From NCBI GenBank assembly GCA_033439265.1, contig JAVTVX010000011.1, positions 8,432,590 to 8,496,589 on the forward strand: a stretch of 64,000 nt of DNA. The letters run 5' to 3'. Below the pieces are notes generated by a model. It had not been told where the DNA came from, did not search any database, and saw only the letters and a list, made by a program, of their open reading frames with translations. The first letter of the stretch is position 1. Each line of letters opens with the position of its first letter. The translations under genes and the position numbers were made by a program. Shown piece by piece: positions 47,401 to 60,181 of the stretch. Origin of the DNA: Dillenia suffruticosa. Taxonomy: Eukaryota > Streptophyta > Magnoliopsida > Dilleniales > Dilleniaceae.

Positions 47401-50400
47401 GTGCATCCAGGGACATAATCATGGACACAACATGCAACAGAACACTAACATAACAATGCAGCAAAATTTAAAATATCAAGGCATGACATAGCATGGGCAT
47501 GCATATAAATTTTACATGTACATAAATAAATAGTGTTGCATAGATTTAGACAACTTATATATTAAAGCAAATTAAAGAACACGATGTTGCATGTGTAAGA
47601 AAAATTGCAAGAAGAAAACAAAACAACCAAAGTCCATAGGAATCACAAGGCAACCCTAAAGCCCCAGTGATCATAATGAGAAATTATTTGTGGAGGTAAA
47701 TAAGAATTTCCTGCATAACTGAATTCTCATAGTTTAATAATCATATGTATGGTTTATCAAAACTTTCATGTGCAGTGTTGATCCTAACTGAATGATAACT
47801 GAATTCATCAAAAGCAAAATAATGTTTATCAAAAATTATCATGACTGAATTCATCAAAAGCTCGAATTCACCCCCATAATTAGCAAAGGGTTAACACTGC
47901 AGGATCACCAAAAGACTGACAGAAGACTGCTCAAAGGACATATATACCTTGGCCATCAGTTGTCAACATCCTGCGCATAATGGGGAGCAGAATAGGCTCA
48001 ATGTGGACAAAAAGGTCAGGAAGCCTGCTCACTGATTCTAGAATTGTGCTAATGGCACGTAGACAACCAACAGCTGCTAAAGCACCTGGATCATCAGCAT
48101 CTTCATCAGCTTCTGCACTGTTCATACACTTCCAGAAAGCAGCAGCCTGAAAATTCAAAGCGATTTTAAAATTTAGACAGAAAAGGCATTACTAAAAAAG
48201 CACAGAAGACAACAAGCAGGCCCTTACCAAATTTTGGCATAATCCAAGAGCATAAGGTGCCATTTCTTCTCCAAACTTGTCCACAATAGTCTCAAGAGTA
48301 AAAACAAGGTCCTCATTTTCAACCTCATTCATAAGTTTGAAAAACTCTGAAAAAAAAAGATAAATGCATTAAATAAAAAAGAATCCACGAGTGACCAGAA
48401 AAATAAAACCTAAATCTCAACCCCTACCATCAAGTAACTGGGGAAGAATTGGACGGATCTCACTCAGATCTGCATGATCATTACAAACCAAATTTTGATA
48501 AATAGCTCGCATCTGAAAGATGAGGTTGAAGCAAAGCAGCAGATCAAATGCTGCATACCTTTGCAAGATTCAATAAAAGAGCGCAGAGCAAAAACTGAAT
48601 CAACACGAACCGGAAGCTCCACATCTCTCATCCCATTGACAACGCTTTGGAATGCTTTACGAAAATTGTTCTGATCAGAGAAGTTGATGTGGGCATATTG
48701 TCCTGCCACCCATGCTGCCTACAATTTACAGCACAAATAATTGCCAAGAAAAATAACAGGAAAGCACAACTCCCAAGATGAATAGCTATACAAATTTTTT
48801 ATGATCTTAGTCAGAAAATTAACAATCGTAGGAGATCGCTGCTCTTTGCATCCTTCCCACTTTGCTCCTCCTATGGAGGAGGTGCTACCATGATGCAATG
48901 TCTGAATTTTTAGTCTTTGGAGGAGAATTTTCTCAATTTCATAAATTGGGAGTGTTGACAGAGCAACAATTTCAGAAATTGGGAGTGTTGACAGAGCAAT
49001 TTGATTACAATGAAAATGATCAAGAAAGAAGCCATCATGACAACAGTGATGGTGGCAAAAGGGATGAGCCTCCATTTGTTTTTTCAGCATTTCTTCTGAT
49101 GGAAAACGGAAAAAGGGGGTAAGAGGTGAAGACCACGAGTATGACTAAATGAGAAAAGACAAACCAAAAGTATAAAACAACAAATATATGTTCCTTACGA
49201 TGAAAATACAAGTAGATCAATCATGTAGAAATGACAGTGGAGATGACAAGGGTCAGCAACCATTGTCAATTAGAGCATGCAATGATATCCCAGCACATTA
49301 TGTACTTTGTGTCTCAATCAACAACTTCAAAAGAGCTTTGTGCATATGTTTTCTATACTAATGGTTTCTTCTACCCATACAGGATGCCCACCCACTTGCA
49401 GAAAAAGAATGGTTGCAAATTACTTGCACTTAATATCTATAAAACAACATCCCAGAATTAAGAACACTGAAAGTTTTAATTGGTGTAACCCTACCACGAC
49501 AAACCCTTTTCCTCCAATTGGAACTTTCAATGGAAATTTGGAGGTAGAACTGAGAGTTAAAGTAGCACTCTCAATCAATAGCAAATGTAAGAAAAGAGAA
49601 AGTAACTGTAAGGCCAGAAACAATTCAGCAAATCATTTGAAGATAAACTTTTAAAAGGAACCCCCCCAAAAAAAGGAAAAGAAAGAATAAATAAAATATA
49701 CTTTTCGCTCAGAGCTTCCTTCCAATTTATCAAATGGTCCTTTCTACCCACACCCATCAACAAAAAAGAAAAGGAACCAATACTCTAAACAAGTTTTTGT
49801 TATCAAGGTCATCATCATTAAAAAAAATAAATAAATAAATAACAACAACAACAAAAAATTAGCAACAAAAGAGAGCACGTAACAAATCACAGCTTGAATA
49901 ACACTATAAAGAGATTTAAAAAGCTTGGAAATTTACCTTTGCTCGTAGATGACCAACAGGACTACTAAACTCAGGGAAAACATGCTGCACTAACATATGC
50001 TCAAGCTCAGACTTGTAAGGCTCAGTTTGTTTCAGTTTATCACATAATGCTCCAACAGCTAGAAGGGCACCATCCTTCTGCCGATAGGGTTTGTACTCTG
50101 CTGATGCTCCATCATACCTTGTAGAAAATATAGGCAAAAAAATAAATAAATAATAAATTCTCAAGATACAGGACAAATATATTTTGTAGTATATACTAGA
50201 AGGGTTAGGGCACCTCTTAAAAACCTCCACAATGAATTGAATAAACTTTTGAAGGTTCTCTTTTCCACGTTTTCTGACTAACTCACTTACAAAGTCCATG
50301 GATGCAGTCCTTGGACTATATAAATCTTCAATTATATCTACCACAAATAATGGCATAGATAAATTACTTACATAAAACAAGAGGTAAATTACTTGCATAA

Positions 50401-53400
50401 AACAAGAGGAAAAACCAAAGAGATTAATTCAAAATTTCAGCCCAAAGTCTCACCATAACCCTTTCTTACATACTCGTGTGGATCCTCATCCCAGAGCTTT
50501 TGATCATTATCATTGAAGCACATAAGTGGAAAAATTATCTCAAAGAGGAGGACATCTAACCGAGGCTGCAGCAACTGGTACATGCTATTCTTCGAGATAC
50601 TGAAAACAAATAGTATTCAATGCATGAACAAGATCCTTCAATAAAGTATCATAAAGCAACAATTAATTGAGTATGAGAAGGAATAATGTAGGCACAACAA
50701 GTGTAAAGATATAACAATAATGTATCAAGAGTCAAGACTGAAACAGTAAATACTGGATTCCTCAGAGATAAGAAATTGGATAAAAGTAATTTGCCAATCA
50801 ACCAGTTTCTTCATCATCAACAGTACCCAGTATCCATCATTCTTAATTTTATACAAGACGTAAACTCGATACTCACATAGGGTAGGATACACACACACAC
50901 ACACATAGATATGGATAGGCACAACAAGTGTAAAGATATAACACAAATGTATCAAGAGTCATGACAGAAAATAGTAAATATTGGATTCCTCAAAGTGAAG
51001 AAATTGGATAAAAGTAATCTGCCAATCGACCATTTTCTTTTTCATCAACAGTACCCAGTATCCATCATTCTTTATTTTATAAACTCAATACTCAGATAGG
51101 GTAGGGGATACACGCATGCATACACGCACACACACATATTATATACATGTGTGTAAGTACAAACAAATAAGGCAAGGAACCTTAAAAACCGGGTCAACAA
51201 ATAATTCTGCATAATTTTTCCTTGAATCTACTCATCCAATATCCCGATGTAAGTAGAGCATATCTTTTATTATAAAATGCATTTAAAAATTTAAAAGCAT
51301 AGAACACTAGTAGATTTCTCAAGCTGATGTATGAAATCTCTCATTCAGACAACGAGGTTCAGACCATGTCTTAGAGTCCTATATTGTTCAACACTTACCA
51401 GGCTATGAAAGAAAATTATGAATTATTTTCAACATTTCATTATTTTTGTGCGCAAAGTAAAACTCAGTTAAATACTCATTTGCATCTTACGAATTTTTAA
51501 TGCCAAGATTACTTTTCTAAGTCCTCTACTAATGTATGAGTAGCTAAAGCATCATTCATTACTTGTCCTTCACAATAGAATGGAGTAGGTCAACATAATT
51601 GGTGCATTGTAGAAGTGATGTAAATCATGTTAATTCTGATGAAATCACCCAGGTTACTTTGAAGTAATGTTGCTTCAACTGCTTGCTAATTGATTGTACT
51701 CTTTCTATTCTTCATCATGAAACTCAATCCATTTTCCCATTGCATCTAGATCTTCATTAACTTTATGTATTTTTAGATGAGTGTTTCATACACCAATTTC
51801 ACCCAAGTAAGGATAATTTAAATCCTTGGGATGTTAAAATGTTATTCCTTTGTGTACACTTGATCTTAGAAGGTTTATTGGTTTTATGGCCCTCAGTCAC
51901 ATGCATTGCTTCTTATCACAGCATCACTCAACATGATATTGTTTGGCTTTGGCCAACTCCCTATCCTCAATTCAAAGACATTCACCTGAAGAAAAGACCT
52001 CCGTACATACCAAAAATGGAGGATCCATCATACACCAAGTTGAACAGAAGTGGAGATTTGCCTTATGGGTATGCAGTGACTTCATCCTTCAAGTTTCTAT
52101 CTATTTTCCTTGGTAATCCATTAGTAAGTATTTTTATCAATTTTTCTTGATAACTTCGTCATGACTGTTTGCTGTAAGTGTTGGACAAAGTAATTTATGT
52201 AGACAAATATTATTTGAAGAACTCTGCCATGGCTGGTCCCAAGTCCAAGTAAAAGAGTAGAGTTGTGACAAGTTGATAGCCAGTGTAAAATCCCTTGTCA
52301 GAAAAAAAAAATGAGAGACAAATATAGAAAAAAGAACTCTAGGGCGTCACCCGGAAGCAATGCGCCACATCGCCACCCAGATGTGGTGTAAAATAGGCAA
52401 GGACTCCCGCATTTATGTGGACGGATGCGAGTAAAGAAGTTAGTCCATGAAAATAGGATTTGTCTCACCACTTGAAACATAAGATCCTTAACCAACAAAT
52501 TAAGTGAAATATGAGAAATAATGAATAAATGAAAGATTAATATCTTGTGTTTCCAAAGAAACTAAGAGGGTAGGAGAAAAGACTAAACTAGTAGAATCTT
52601 ATGGTCATAAACTTTGGTACTCAAGTAAGAATAGAACTAAAAATGACATAGTAATAATTGTACATAAGGACTTATTAGAGAATGTAATGGAGATAAAAAA
52701 TAAAGCAGATAGAATTTCGTTTCCCAATCTAGTTAATGGAGAAAACATAACCAATATAGTCGGTGTGTATGCCCTAGATAGATCTAGATGTAATTACTAA
52801 AAATCAATTTTGGAAAAAATTAGATAAATTTATACAAATCATATCTAGTAGACAAGTTATTTATTGGAGAAGACCTAAATGGACATATAGGAGAAAATAA
52901 TGAGGGATTTGAAACTGTACTTGAAAACTTTAACTTTGGAAGTAAGAATGAAGTGAGAGGTACCATTTTAGAGTTTTCCACAACATTCAATTTGGTACTC
53001 GTAAACACTTTTTTCAAGAAAAAAGTCACACATTGCTACCTATAAAAGTGGGTCAAATGTCAACTAAACAGATTTCTTTCTCAAGAGGAGAGGTGATAGA
53101 GTGACATCTAAGGATTGCAAGGTGATACTAGGGCAGAGTATAGCAATTCAACATAGGCTGTTAGTTTTAAATTTACGTGTAAAAGGTAAAAAAAAAGTAT
53201 CGCCCATTTGTGGAACCAGGAATTAAGTGATGGAGTCCGAAAAGAAAAAAAAAGCAATGACTTTTATAGAAAAATTAATTCAAGTAGCAAGTTGGTCCGC
53301 TAATGATGATTCAGAAGTAATGTGAAAAGACATGTCTAATAATATTAAAAGTATTGGTAAGGAGGTTCTTGATATATTTACAAGTCAGACTCCAATAGAC

Positions 53401-56400
53401 AAGGAGTCATGGTAGTGGAATGAGAAGATGCAAACTACTATATGAGTCAAACAAAAGTGTTATAGAAATCTTAAAGATAGCAGAAGTAGCGACGCATTTG
53501 AAAAATAAAAAAGTGCAAAACAGGAGATGAAGAAGATTACTCATGAGTTAAAAAAAAGCATATAATGAATTATATAAGAGACTAGAAATCAAGGATAGAG
53601 AAAAAGAGAATTACAGAATTGCCAAACTAAGAGAGAGGAAGGCAAAAGATCTAAATGGTGTTATGTGTCTTAAGAGTAAAACCAATAGTATATTTATAAG
53701 GGATGAGGACAAAAGAAAACAATGGAAAGATTGTTTTGATAATCTCTTTAACGCTGAAAGTACAAGAGATATTGGTAATATCATGATACCTGTAGAAGAG
53801 ATCAATAACGATCTTAAATGTAAGATTCGTCCCCATAAAATAAAGGAGATTTTGAAGAGAATGAAAAATAATAAAGTCATAGGAGCGGACAACATTCTTA
53901 TTGAGGGATGAAAATATTTGGGTGAATTTGAAATAGTAATGTTAATGGACCTTTTTAACAAAATCTGACAAACTAAGAAAATACCCCAAGTATGGAGGGA
54001 GAGCATACTTGTACCACTATATAAGAATAAATAAGACATACCGATTGTTTCAATTATAAGAGAATTAAATTTATGAGTCATACTATAAAGTTATGGGATA
54101 CTCAAAATCAGTTTTGATTTATGTCAAAACGATCCACGACTGAAATAATTCACTTGTTAAGACATTTGATGAAAACATTTAGAGCACACAAGAGAGACTT
54201 ATATATGATATTCATTTATTTGGAAAAGGCATATGATAGGGTCTCTAGAGATGTATTATAGTAGACGTTGATAAAAAAGAGAATCTCCTTGAAATATATT
54301 AATGTTATTAAAGATATGTACAAGAAAGTTATTACCAATATAAGAACTTGCGGGGGTAAATGAGAGTTTTCTAATAAATATTGAGCTTCACCAAGGTTTG
54401 ACAAATAATCTCATCATTTTTGCAATAGTAATAAATGAAATCACAAAGAAACCACAAAGAGCATTCAAGAGGAAATACCATGGTATATATTTTTTGCAGA
54501 TTATAGAGTGTTAGTTAATGAAACGAGAGAGTATTAGTGCTAAATTGGAATTATGGAGGGCGACACTGGAATCCAAAAGATTTAAATTGAGTCGAACAAA
54601 AACTGAGTATTTGATATGTATATTTAGTGACAAATATCAAAATGATGAATGAACGATTAAGTTAGAAAGAAAAGACATACCAAAAAATGAGCGTTTTCGA
54701 TATCTTGCATCCATTATTCAAATAATAGCAATATAGATGAAGAAATGAGTCATACGATTTAAGCAAATTGGATGAAATGGAGAATAGCATCTAAAATTTT
54801 TTGCGATCGTATGATTCCATTGCATTTGAAAGGAAATTTTTATAGAACCGTAATAAGACTTACACTATTATATCGCACCGAATATTGGGCCATTAAACAA
54901 CAATAAAAGTATAAAATGAGTGTAATAAAAATGAGAATATTTAGGTGAATGTGTGAAAAAAAATAAAAAATATAGAATTAGAAATTAAGAAATATATACT
55001 AAGTTAGGAGTGAACTCAATTGTATATAAGATGCAAAATTATCATTTGACGTGGTTTGGACATACGCAACAAAAACCCAAAGACGCACCATTTCGAAGTA
55101 CCGAGAACTTAAATATATGAGATTTAATAAAATATAGGGATAGGTCGTTGAAAATTTGGATACAAGTTATCTATAAAGAGATAACAGCTATAAGTATAGT
55201 TGAGAAGATGGCTCTAAATAGGAATGAGTAGCATAAGAGAATTTGGACAAATTAAATCACCTCATCTTTTTACATTTCTATAGATTTTTTTTAACTATAT
55301 ACATATTTTTTCATCTCGTGTAATTGTCTTTCAAATGATCGAATCCAAAATTTGGAATTAAAATTCAGGTGATTGTTGTTGTTGTTGTTTTGCCAATGCC
55401 AGTTTCTTCAAATCCACTTCATTCTTTTCCAAGTTGAATCCGTCTTACACCACTATACCTCCATGATACTCAATCAACTAGTCCTTCAAAGTCTCATCCC
55501 GATTACTTTAGTAGACTATCATCTGGATTACCAACTGTATGTCTGAAGGGAACATGACGCTGTCAAGGGACATGTAGCTTTACAGCCTTCACCAACTACC
55601 CAATTCATCAAAGAAATACGCCTGGTAATTTATACCATCTTATTGCTCTTTGAAAGTGTAAGCAACCTGGTACTTCTCACCTGATCTCAAATGTTAGGAC
55701 CTATTATGCTCATTTATCTACACAATGGTAGCCTTTTTTTTTTGCTATGCCACCATGTTACTAATTCGTTTCTTCTTTATCAAGACTATAATAGACTACT
55801 TACTAGCTCATCCTAACTTGCAGTGTAAATAAATTTTTTCCTTATTAATCTCTTCACACACCACATCAATAACTCACAATGTTACCAAGATCATTATGGA
55901 GTACTAGCTCATCCGGGCTAGCGGCATAAACAAATTTAGTCCTCAATACACAACTCTATCACACCCCTCCATGCCAACAACTCAGAATCACAGGCTAACA
56001 TATATAAAGCGTGAGGACTGAACACACAACTTTAGTCTATTCAGAATGTAGGAGTTGGTCCACCATCATCGTCTCCTTATTCTTTTTGCCCTAAGAAGAC
56101 ATCTATTCACCACCACATTCTCCTCTTTTGCAGATTATCCCAAGTCAAATATCCTAACCTAAGGTGCTCCCAAGCAAGGAGGGCAACACTAGTGGAACAC
56201 ATGATTTTAACAACTTCCAACACAAGGATCCCCTCTTCATAGCCAAATGGAACCTGGTATAAACCTCTTATACTGTAACAACACAGAACATGAAAACCCA
56301 TATATAACATGATGTATATGGTTATGTACATGAAGTGGAATCATTACAAGGAGATGTTCTATCAGCCCTATTTTACATAGTCATATTGCCACAACAATGT

Positions 56401-57679
56401 CATGTCACTCTCTTCAAGAGCCACGCAACTAATACCAAAACCCACCAAAGAAAACTCTCCCTTACCATAGGAATAAATAGAATCCGTAGAATTTTCAAGC
56501 AATGCTATATTTCTTGTGAAAAATGGGGAAGTGAGAAGAAATTTTAGATCATCAAGCACAACAAAATTTTAGATCATCAAGCACAACAAATTTCTTTGGT
56601 TTAGAAGTTATCTAGACAAGTCAAACCAACTGGCTGTCATAAAATATAATCTGTGAAACAAAGACCCAAGCTCGCATACCATCTCTACCCAAATTATATT
56701 TCACTACATAGGGCAATGCATCCCCCTCCCTAAAAATAAATAAATAAACAAACAATTTCCCTCATCTTATTATCCTTAAACTAACCGGTGGCTACACTCA
56801 TTTCTACAACTTTTTGTTTTCAGTCATTTCATTTTAGCTAGCTCCAAAATAAGGATAAAGGATAAGCAAGATTTATTTTATATTGTTTGTCTTCTCAAAA
56901 TGGAGCTTTCATCTCTTCCTCCAACAACAGCATCAAGGTAACAACGCAACAACAGGATCAAGGTTTGTGTTATGTTCTCCCTATGCAGTGCACCATCACA
57001 TCACTCGAGTATATAAACTCAAGCTCCTTGTATCTCCTTTTGTTTTTGGAATTTGGGATGCATTAATTTAAATCATATCACTATTAATAGGCTTTTGGTA
57101 TCTGTTGCCACTTAATTGACCAGAACAACGCAGCCAATAAAATGAGGAACAGAGAGGCAATAACTGAAAGATCATTCCCCCATACAGCACAAGGCATATG
57201 AGGAACGACATAACACAAACCTGTTGCTTAGGTATTGAAGAATTAAGTTGGTCACTCTGTCAGGCAAATAGCCACCAACACGGATCACATTCAATAAATT
57301 TAAGTGACACTCCAAAATTTTTCCTGCATAGCTTTTCTGGAACATTTGAGCAAAAGCTTTACTTTTTGGATTTTGAAGCTTCAAGTCTCCAAATCTGATA
57401 CACAAATTTAAATGGCACATAAGTACAAGTGGCGGCAGAAAGTCAGACATGTTATCTGATAGCATCAAATTTTAATAATCTAATAAAAACTTACCGTGTG
57501 TAGAGCCGGTTTAAGATGTGAACCGTCCATTTTTTAACCTTCCACCATCCCCATGATTTTCTTTGTTCTGGATCCATTGGCTGACCCTCTAAAGGAACAG
57601 GACTTTCCAATATATTTAAGAAAAGAATCATCCAGGCATTAAACACATTCGGATCAAAAAGCTGCTTTGGAATCTCCAA
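40252..57679 (-). CDS. SAD2: Importin beta-like SAD2 (IPO7/IPO8 family), 3' 17 exons, 5' end outside window
   Basis: Nuclear transport receptor of the karyopherin-beta family; it carries cargo through nuclear pores and is released by Ran-GTP. Arabidopsis SAD2 acts in ABA and UV-B responses and imports MYB4. Exons, 5' to 3' on the minus strand: 57679-57495, 57394-57221, 50599-50454, 50337-50214, 50117-49937, 48718-48559, 48469-48428, 48346-48228, 48146-47948, 46221-46090, 44232-44129, 43432-43253, 42638-42499, 41396-41257, 41161-41004, 40634-40508, 40406-40252 (TGA 40254-40252). All are GT-AG with agreeing phases; 2466 nt give 821 residues. The first residues read [17 protein letters not shown], corresponding to about residue 215 of a 1035-1045-aa protein, so the importin-N domain lies upstream. 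HEAT-repeat blocks follow. Exons 15-16 encode two acidic stretches ([13 protein letters not shown] and [16 protein letters not shown]). No stop or frameshift: probably functional. SAD2 versus its close paralogue is unresolved. Confidence 0.95.
41228..41257 (-). other. Splice donor of importin exon 14 embedded in a (CT)n microsatellite
   Basis: On the minus strand the exon ends TTGGCAG and the intron starts GTCTCTCTCTCTCTCTCTCTC. The donor is GTCTCT where consensus is GTAAGT. The reading phase across this junction confirms it as the splice site. Confidence 0.8.
41404..41430. repeat. Poly(A) tract in an intron
   Basis: Uninterrupted A-run (T-run on the transcribed strand) just upstream of the exon 14 acceptor, where it serves as a polypyrimidine tract. 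A C-run lies at about 41692-41704. Confidence 0.85.
41819..41953 (-). mobile_element. 101-bp retroposon with 17-bp target duplications in an importin intron
   Basis: CAGTAGTGTCAGCCAAC occurs at 41819-41835 and again at 41937-41953. The 101 bp between, read on the minus strand, start with a hairpin CACAGGC-GGACATA-GCCTGTG and end CTATTAATAAAA. A-rich tail and long perfect duplications are marks of target-primed retroposition, as for SINEs or a truncated LINE product. No A/B boxes were recognised. Confidence 0.6.
45027..45642. mobile_element. Possible MITE-like or tandem AT-rich repeat in an importin intron
   Basis: 45027-45070 and the reverse complement of 45577-45620 are similar over about 44 bp with mismatches (terminal inverted repeat-like). 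In addition GAAACAAATACAACCT recurs directly near 45329 and 45624. The interior is full of GAAAATTTT-type motifs. No clear target duplication was found, so the class is uncertain. Confidence 0.3.
45746..45768. repeat. (GA)n microsatellite
   Basis: GA repeated about ten times within an importin intron, followed shortly by CACACACACA. Confidence 0.9.
50689..51140. repeat. Tandem duplication (about 227-bp unit) in the long importin intron
   Basis: TAGGCACAACAAGTGTAAAG starts unit 1 at 50689 and unit 2 at 50916. The units stay alignable through CAGTACCCAGTATCCATCAT and end in CA-rich microsatellite (50888-50904 and 51115-51140) at the unit ends. Divergence between units shows an older duplication. 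Confidence 0.88.
52340..55392 (+). mobile_element. Decayed RTE-type LINE, antisense in the 6.6-kb importin intron
   Basis: 5' part (about 52340-52480) resembles the GC-rich head of plant RTE elements. Endonuclease region about 52600-53090 ([14 protein letters not shown] near 52870, [15 protein letters not shown] near 52970). RT region about 53660-54520 ([11 protein letters not shown] near 53865, [11 protein letters not shown] near 54220, LHQGL near 54385). C-terminal region to 55250 ([18 protein letters not shown]). It ends in a short GTT repeat (about 55374-55392), the typical RTE 3' end, with no poly(A). Multiple stops. Plant genome pipelines often mislabel this protein as craniofacial development protein 2-like. 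Target duplications were not identified. Confidence 0.88.
55393..57220 (-). other. Remainder of the 6.6-kb importin intron
   Basis: No ORF or TE domain recognised. A 21-bp direct repeat (about TTTTAGATCATCAAGCACAAC) occurs in tandem at 56543-56588. The intron runs from donor GTTTGT at 57220 to acceptor at 50600. Confidence 0.5.
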
Positions 57680-58395
57680 CTGGATAGAGAAAATAACAAA
57701 GTGAAAGGTAATTTTACTAATTCTTCTTTATCCTCAAAAGCTTAAAAACAAGTTGTAATTACTGAAGCACATCATGATTTGTAAAACTAGCAATACTGAT
57801 ACTCCTTACATAAACTACTGATACAGGCAGCGAATCTAGAAATATATCAACTGCAGATGACTATTGCTCTTACAAAAATATTCACCAAAGTTTCTTATTA
57901 TTATGCTTGTTTCCTTTTTTAATCCATTTTTCTTCCAAAACTTAATTTGAAGCAATATATAAGCACACGGATTCATACATAGGCCGTTTTATTTCAGTAG
58001 AGTTTCTTTTTAAAGATATGATAACACACCAAAGCTAAAGTGCAACTTAAACACAAAACAAAAAAAGAAAAAAAAAAGGACCAAAACCAAAATCATGGAA
58101 GTTCTTCCAAACATATTTCACATGTTGCATCCCATGGAAGTGTTTCAACTCACAATCATATGCAGCATTTGACATGAAAATGGAACTGTGGTATATTTCC
58201 TATAGATATTGCACTTAACATGGAAAACTGTCAATTGGATAACACTGTTTTTAGCTTCCTTTTCCTCTCTAGGAAGGTGAATTTTCCTCTCTCAAGGATT
58301 TTCTTCTAATCTTTTGATAAGAAAAGAAGAATTCATTAAAACCAAGCAAGAGGCGCACCATGAACAACCAATCAGGCAGTAAGGAATCTATAAAA
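57680..58395 (-). other. Intron sequence between importin exon 1 of this window and the LTR insertion
   Basis: AT-rich, no ORF or repeat recognised. The acceptor CTCTATCCAG precedes 57679. No upstream importin exon was found between here and 64000, so this intron exceeds 6.3 kb. Confidence 0.6.
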
Positions 58396-60181
58396 TGTTA
58401 AAAATTTCTTATACTGTGATGGTGGCATGGAGGAGATTGCTCTCATGCCAAGATTGTGGAGGCTTTTGATGAGAAAGGTTTTGAAAGATTGTTTGAATGT
58501 TTGAAGGAACAAAATAAAATAAAGGATTGAATGAAACACCTCAATGGGATTTTGATTATGTACAAAAGAATGTGTACAAATTGTGTTGAGACAATGCTCA
58601 AATGGTTTTACAAAACACAAGAGACTATGCTCTAAAGACAAGGAAACATTGCTCCAAAATGACAAGAGACTTAGCAAAAATATTTGATGAATTTCTTCAT
58701 ACTTGAAATCATACTTTTCTCTAACACTTTGCCCTCTATTTATAGAGAATGAGAGGTGAACAAATGAGAGAAAATGTCCTCCAAAGCCCAAGAGAGACGT
58801 TGGGGGACAGGGGGACAAATTCCTGTCCCCAATGCACTATATAACAGCCAGAAATTCTGGTTGTGTGCAGTCCAACAGCTAGTTCTGAACTAGCCGTTGT
58901 GCCCTTTTTAAGGGCTTTCTTTGGGTCCTTTTTGGGCCATATTATGCCCAAGATGTGGGGCTAAAAGTCCCCCAACTGCTGGACCTTCAGCTGCCTTGGA
59001 ATGAGCTTTGAACTTGACTTCAATTGGGCCAAGTACTTTGGACATTTCTGGACAGCTTCTGGGGGCCAACCTTTTGAACTTCTTTTGATACACCTGTGCT
59101 GTCCCGCTTGGCTTGAATTAGGGTTTCTTTTCTTGCTCTTGAAGTCACCTTTAAATGGGCCTAAGATGGGCTGCTATGGTATTGAAGAATGGAGTTGGGC
59201 CGGGCCAGATTGAACCTTCCTCTTGTTTATTCTGCTTCATTTCTTTGGGCAGTCTGCTCAAGTTGTTTTGGCTCCACCTTCTTCTTCTTTTGCTTGGACT
59301 TGAGCATGGTTAGTTCATGTTTCTTTTGTGTCCAAGATGGATCTCTTTTGGGCCTCTTTTACTTGAGGTTCGGTGAGTTTTCCTCTATCTTCTTCCTCTT
59401 CTTTTGAGCATAGTTTTTTCCATGCCTTTTGTCCTTCGGGTTTGGCGAGTATTTCTCGACATTTGCTCCATTAATGCCCTATCTATGGGGTCATTTAGGC
59501 CTCTATTTGGGAGAATTTTCTCCATACTTCAAAGGCACAAGGGAGTGTCTATTTATAGAGAAAGAGGGGGAGAGGTTTGTGAGAAAAAGAGAGAGTGGAG
59601 AGAGCATAAAGCTCCCTCCACTAGCCGTTGGGGGCTGTCCCCAACGGCTAGAAATTCTAGCCGTTGGGGCAGTCCCCAATGGCCAGTTTTGTGCCAGCTG
59701 TTGGGGGCTCCTTGGGCCCCCCTAGCTGGTGCATTGCTGGGCCTATTTGGGCCCAGCTATGGCCTGAGGGAAGGGCCCATTTAGGGCTCTTTTTGGGGGC
59801 CTAAATGGATTCATTTTTTTTGGACAATAGGGGGCAGTATTTTGTCCCCTTTGTTTTACATTTTTTGGTCTTGTTTAGTGTCACAAAATTTACCCATTTA
59901 ATGTCCTAATTGTGAACTACAAAACTCCTCTTGGGTTGGTCTCCGGATTTTCCTCTGGATGTGCTTTGCACTTGTACCGCATCAATTTGTGCTTTAGACA
60001 TTTCTAAACTTCTCCATGGACCACCTGTTAGGGTTAGACTTAGGATTGTCTCTGAATGAGTTTTGCACTTAGACCATCTCGATTTGTGCTTTGGACATTT
60101 CTAGACTTCTCCATGGACCATCTCTCGAGGCCTTGATATTTGGCAGGTTTTCCCCGAGTTTCATACTTCATCTTTTCAACA
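58396..60181 (-). repeat. 3' LTR of the non-autonomous element (long form, two promoter-like modules)
   Basis: 1786 bp. Contains two TATA-like boxes on the minus strand (near 59549-59559 and near 58735-58745), each with a palindrome upstream (59621-59686; and a weaker one at about 58873-58898, AACAGCTAG...CTAGCCGTT). 58396-58690 pairs with 60693-60990, and 59520-59720 with about 61000-61195. Confidence 0.75.
59621..59686 (-). promoter_or_regulatory. MSA-type (MYB3R) palindromes in the 3' LTR
   Basis: Hairpin 1 has 13-bp arms at 59621-59633 and 59639-59651; hairpin 2 has arms at 59657-59669 and 59674-59686, the last arm mutated to CCCCAATGGCCAG. Exact YCYAACGGYYA matches lie at 59622-59632, 59640-59650 and 59658-59668. 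The minus-strand TATA box starts 62 bp downstream at 59559. Confidence 0.6.

Noticed and set aside
53611..54081. 156-codon minus-strand ORF
   Set aside because: Antisense shadow of the AT-rich LINE RT region; no similarity.
59404..59784. Plus-strand ORFs of 98-126 codons repeated at 60898-61391
   Set aside because: They recur because they lie in the two LTR copies of the minus-strand element, antisense to its transcription. No known domain.
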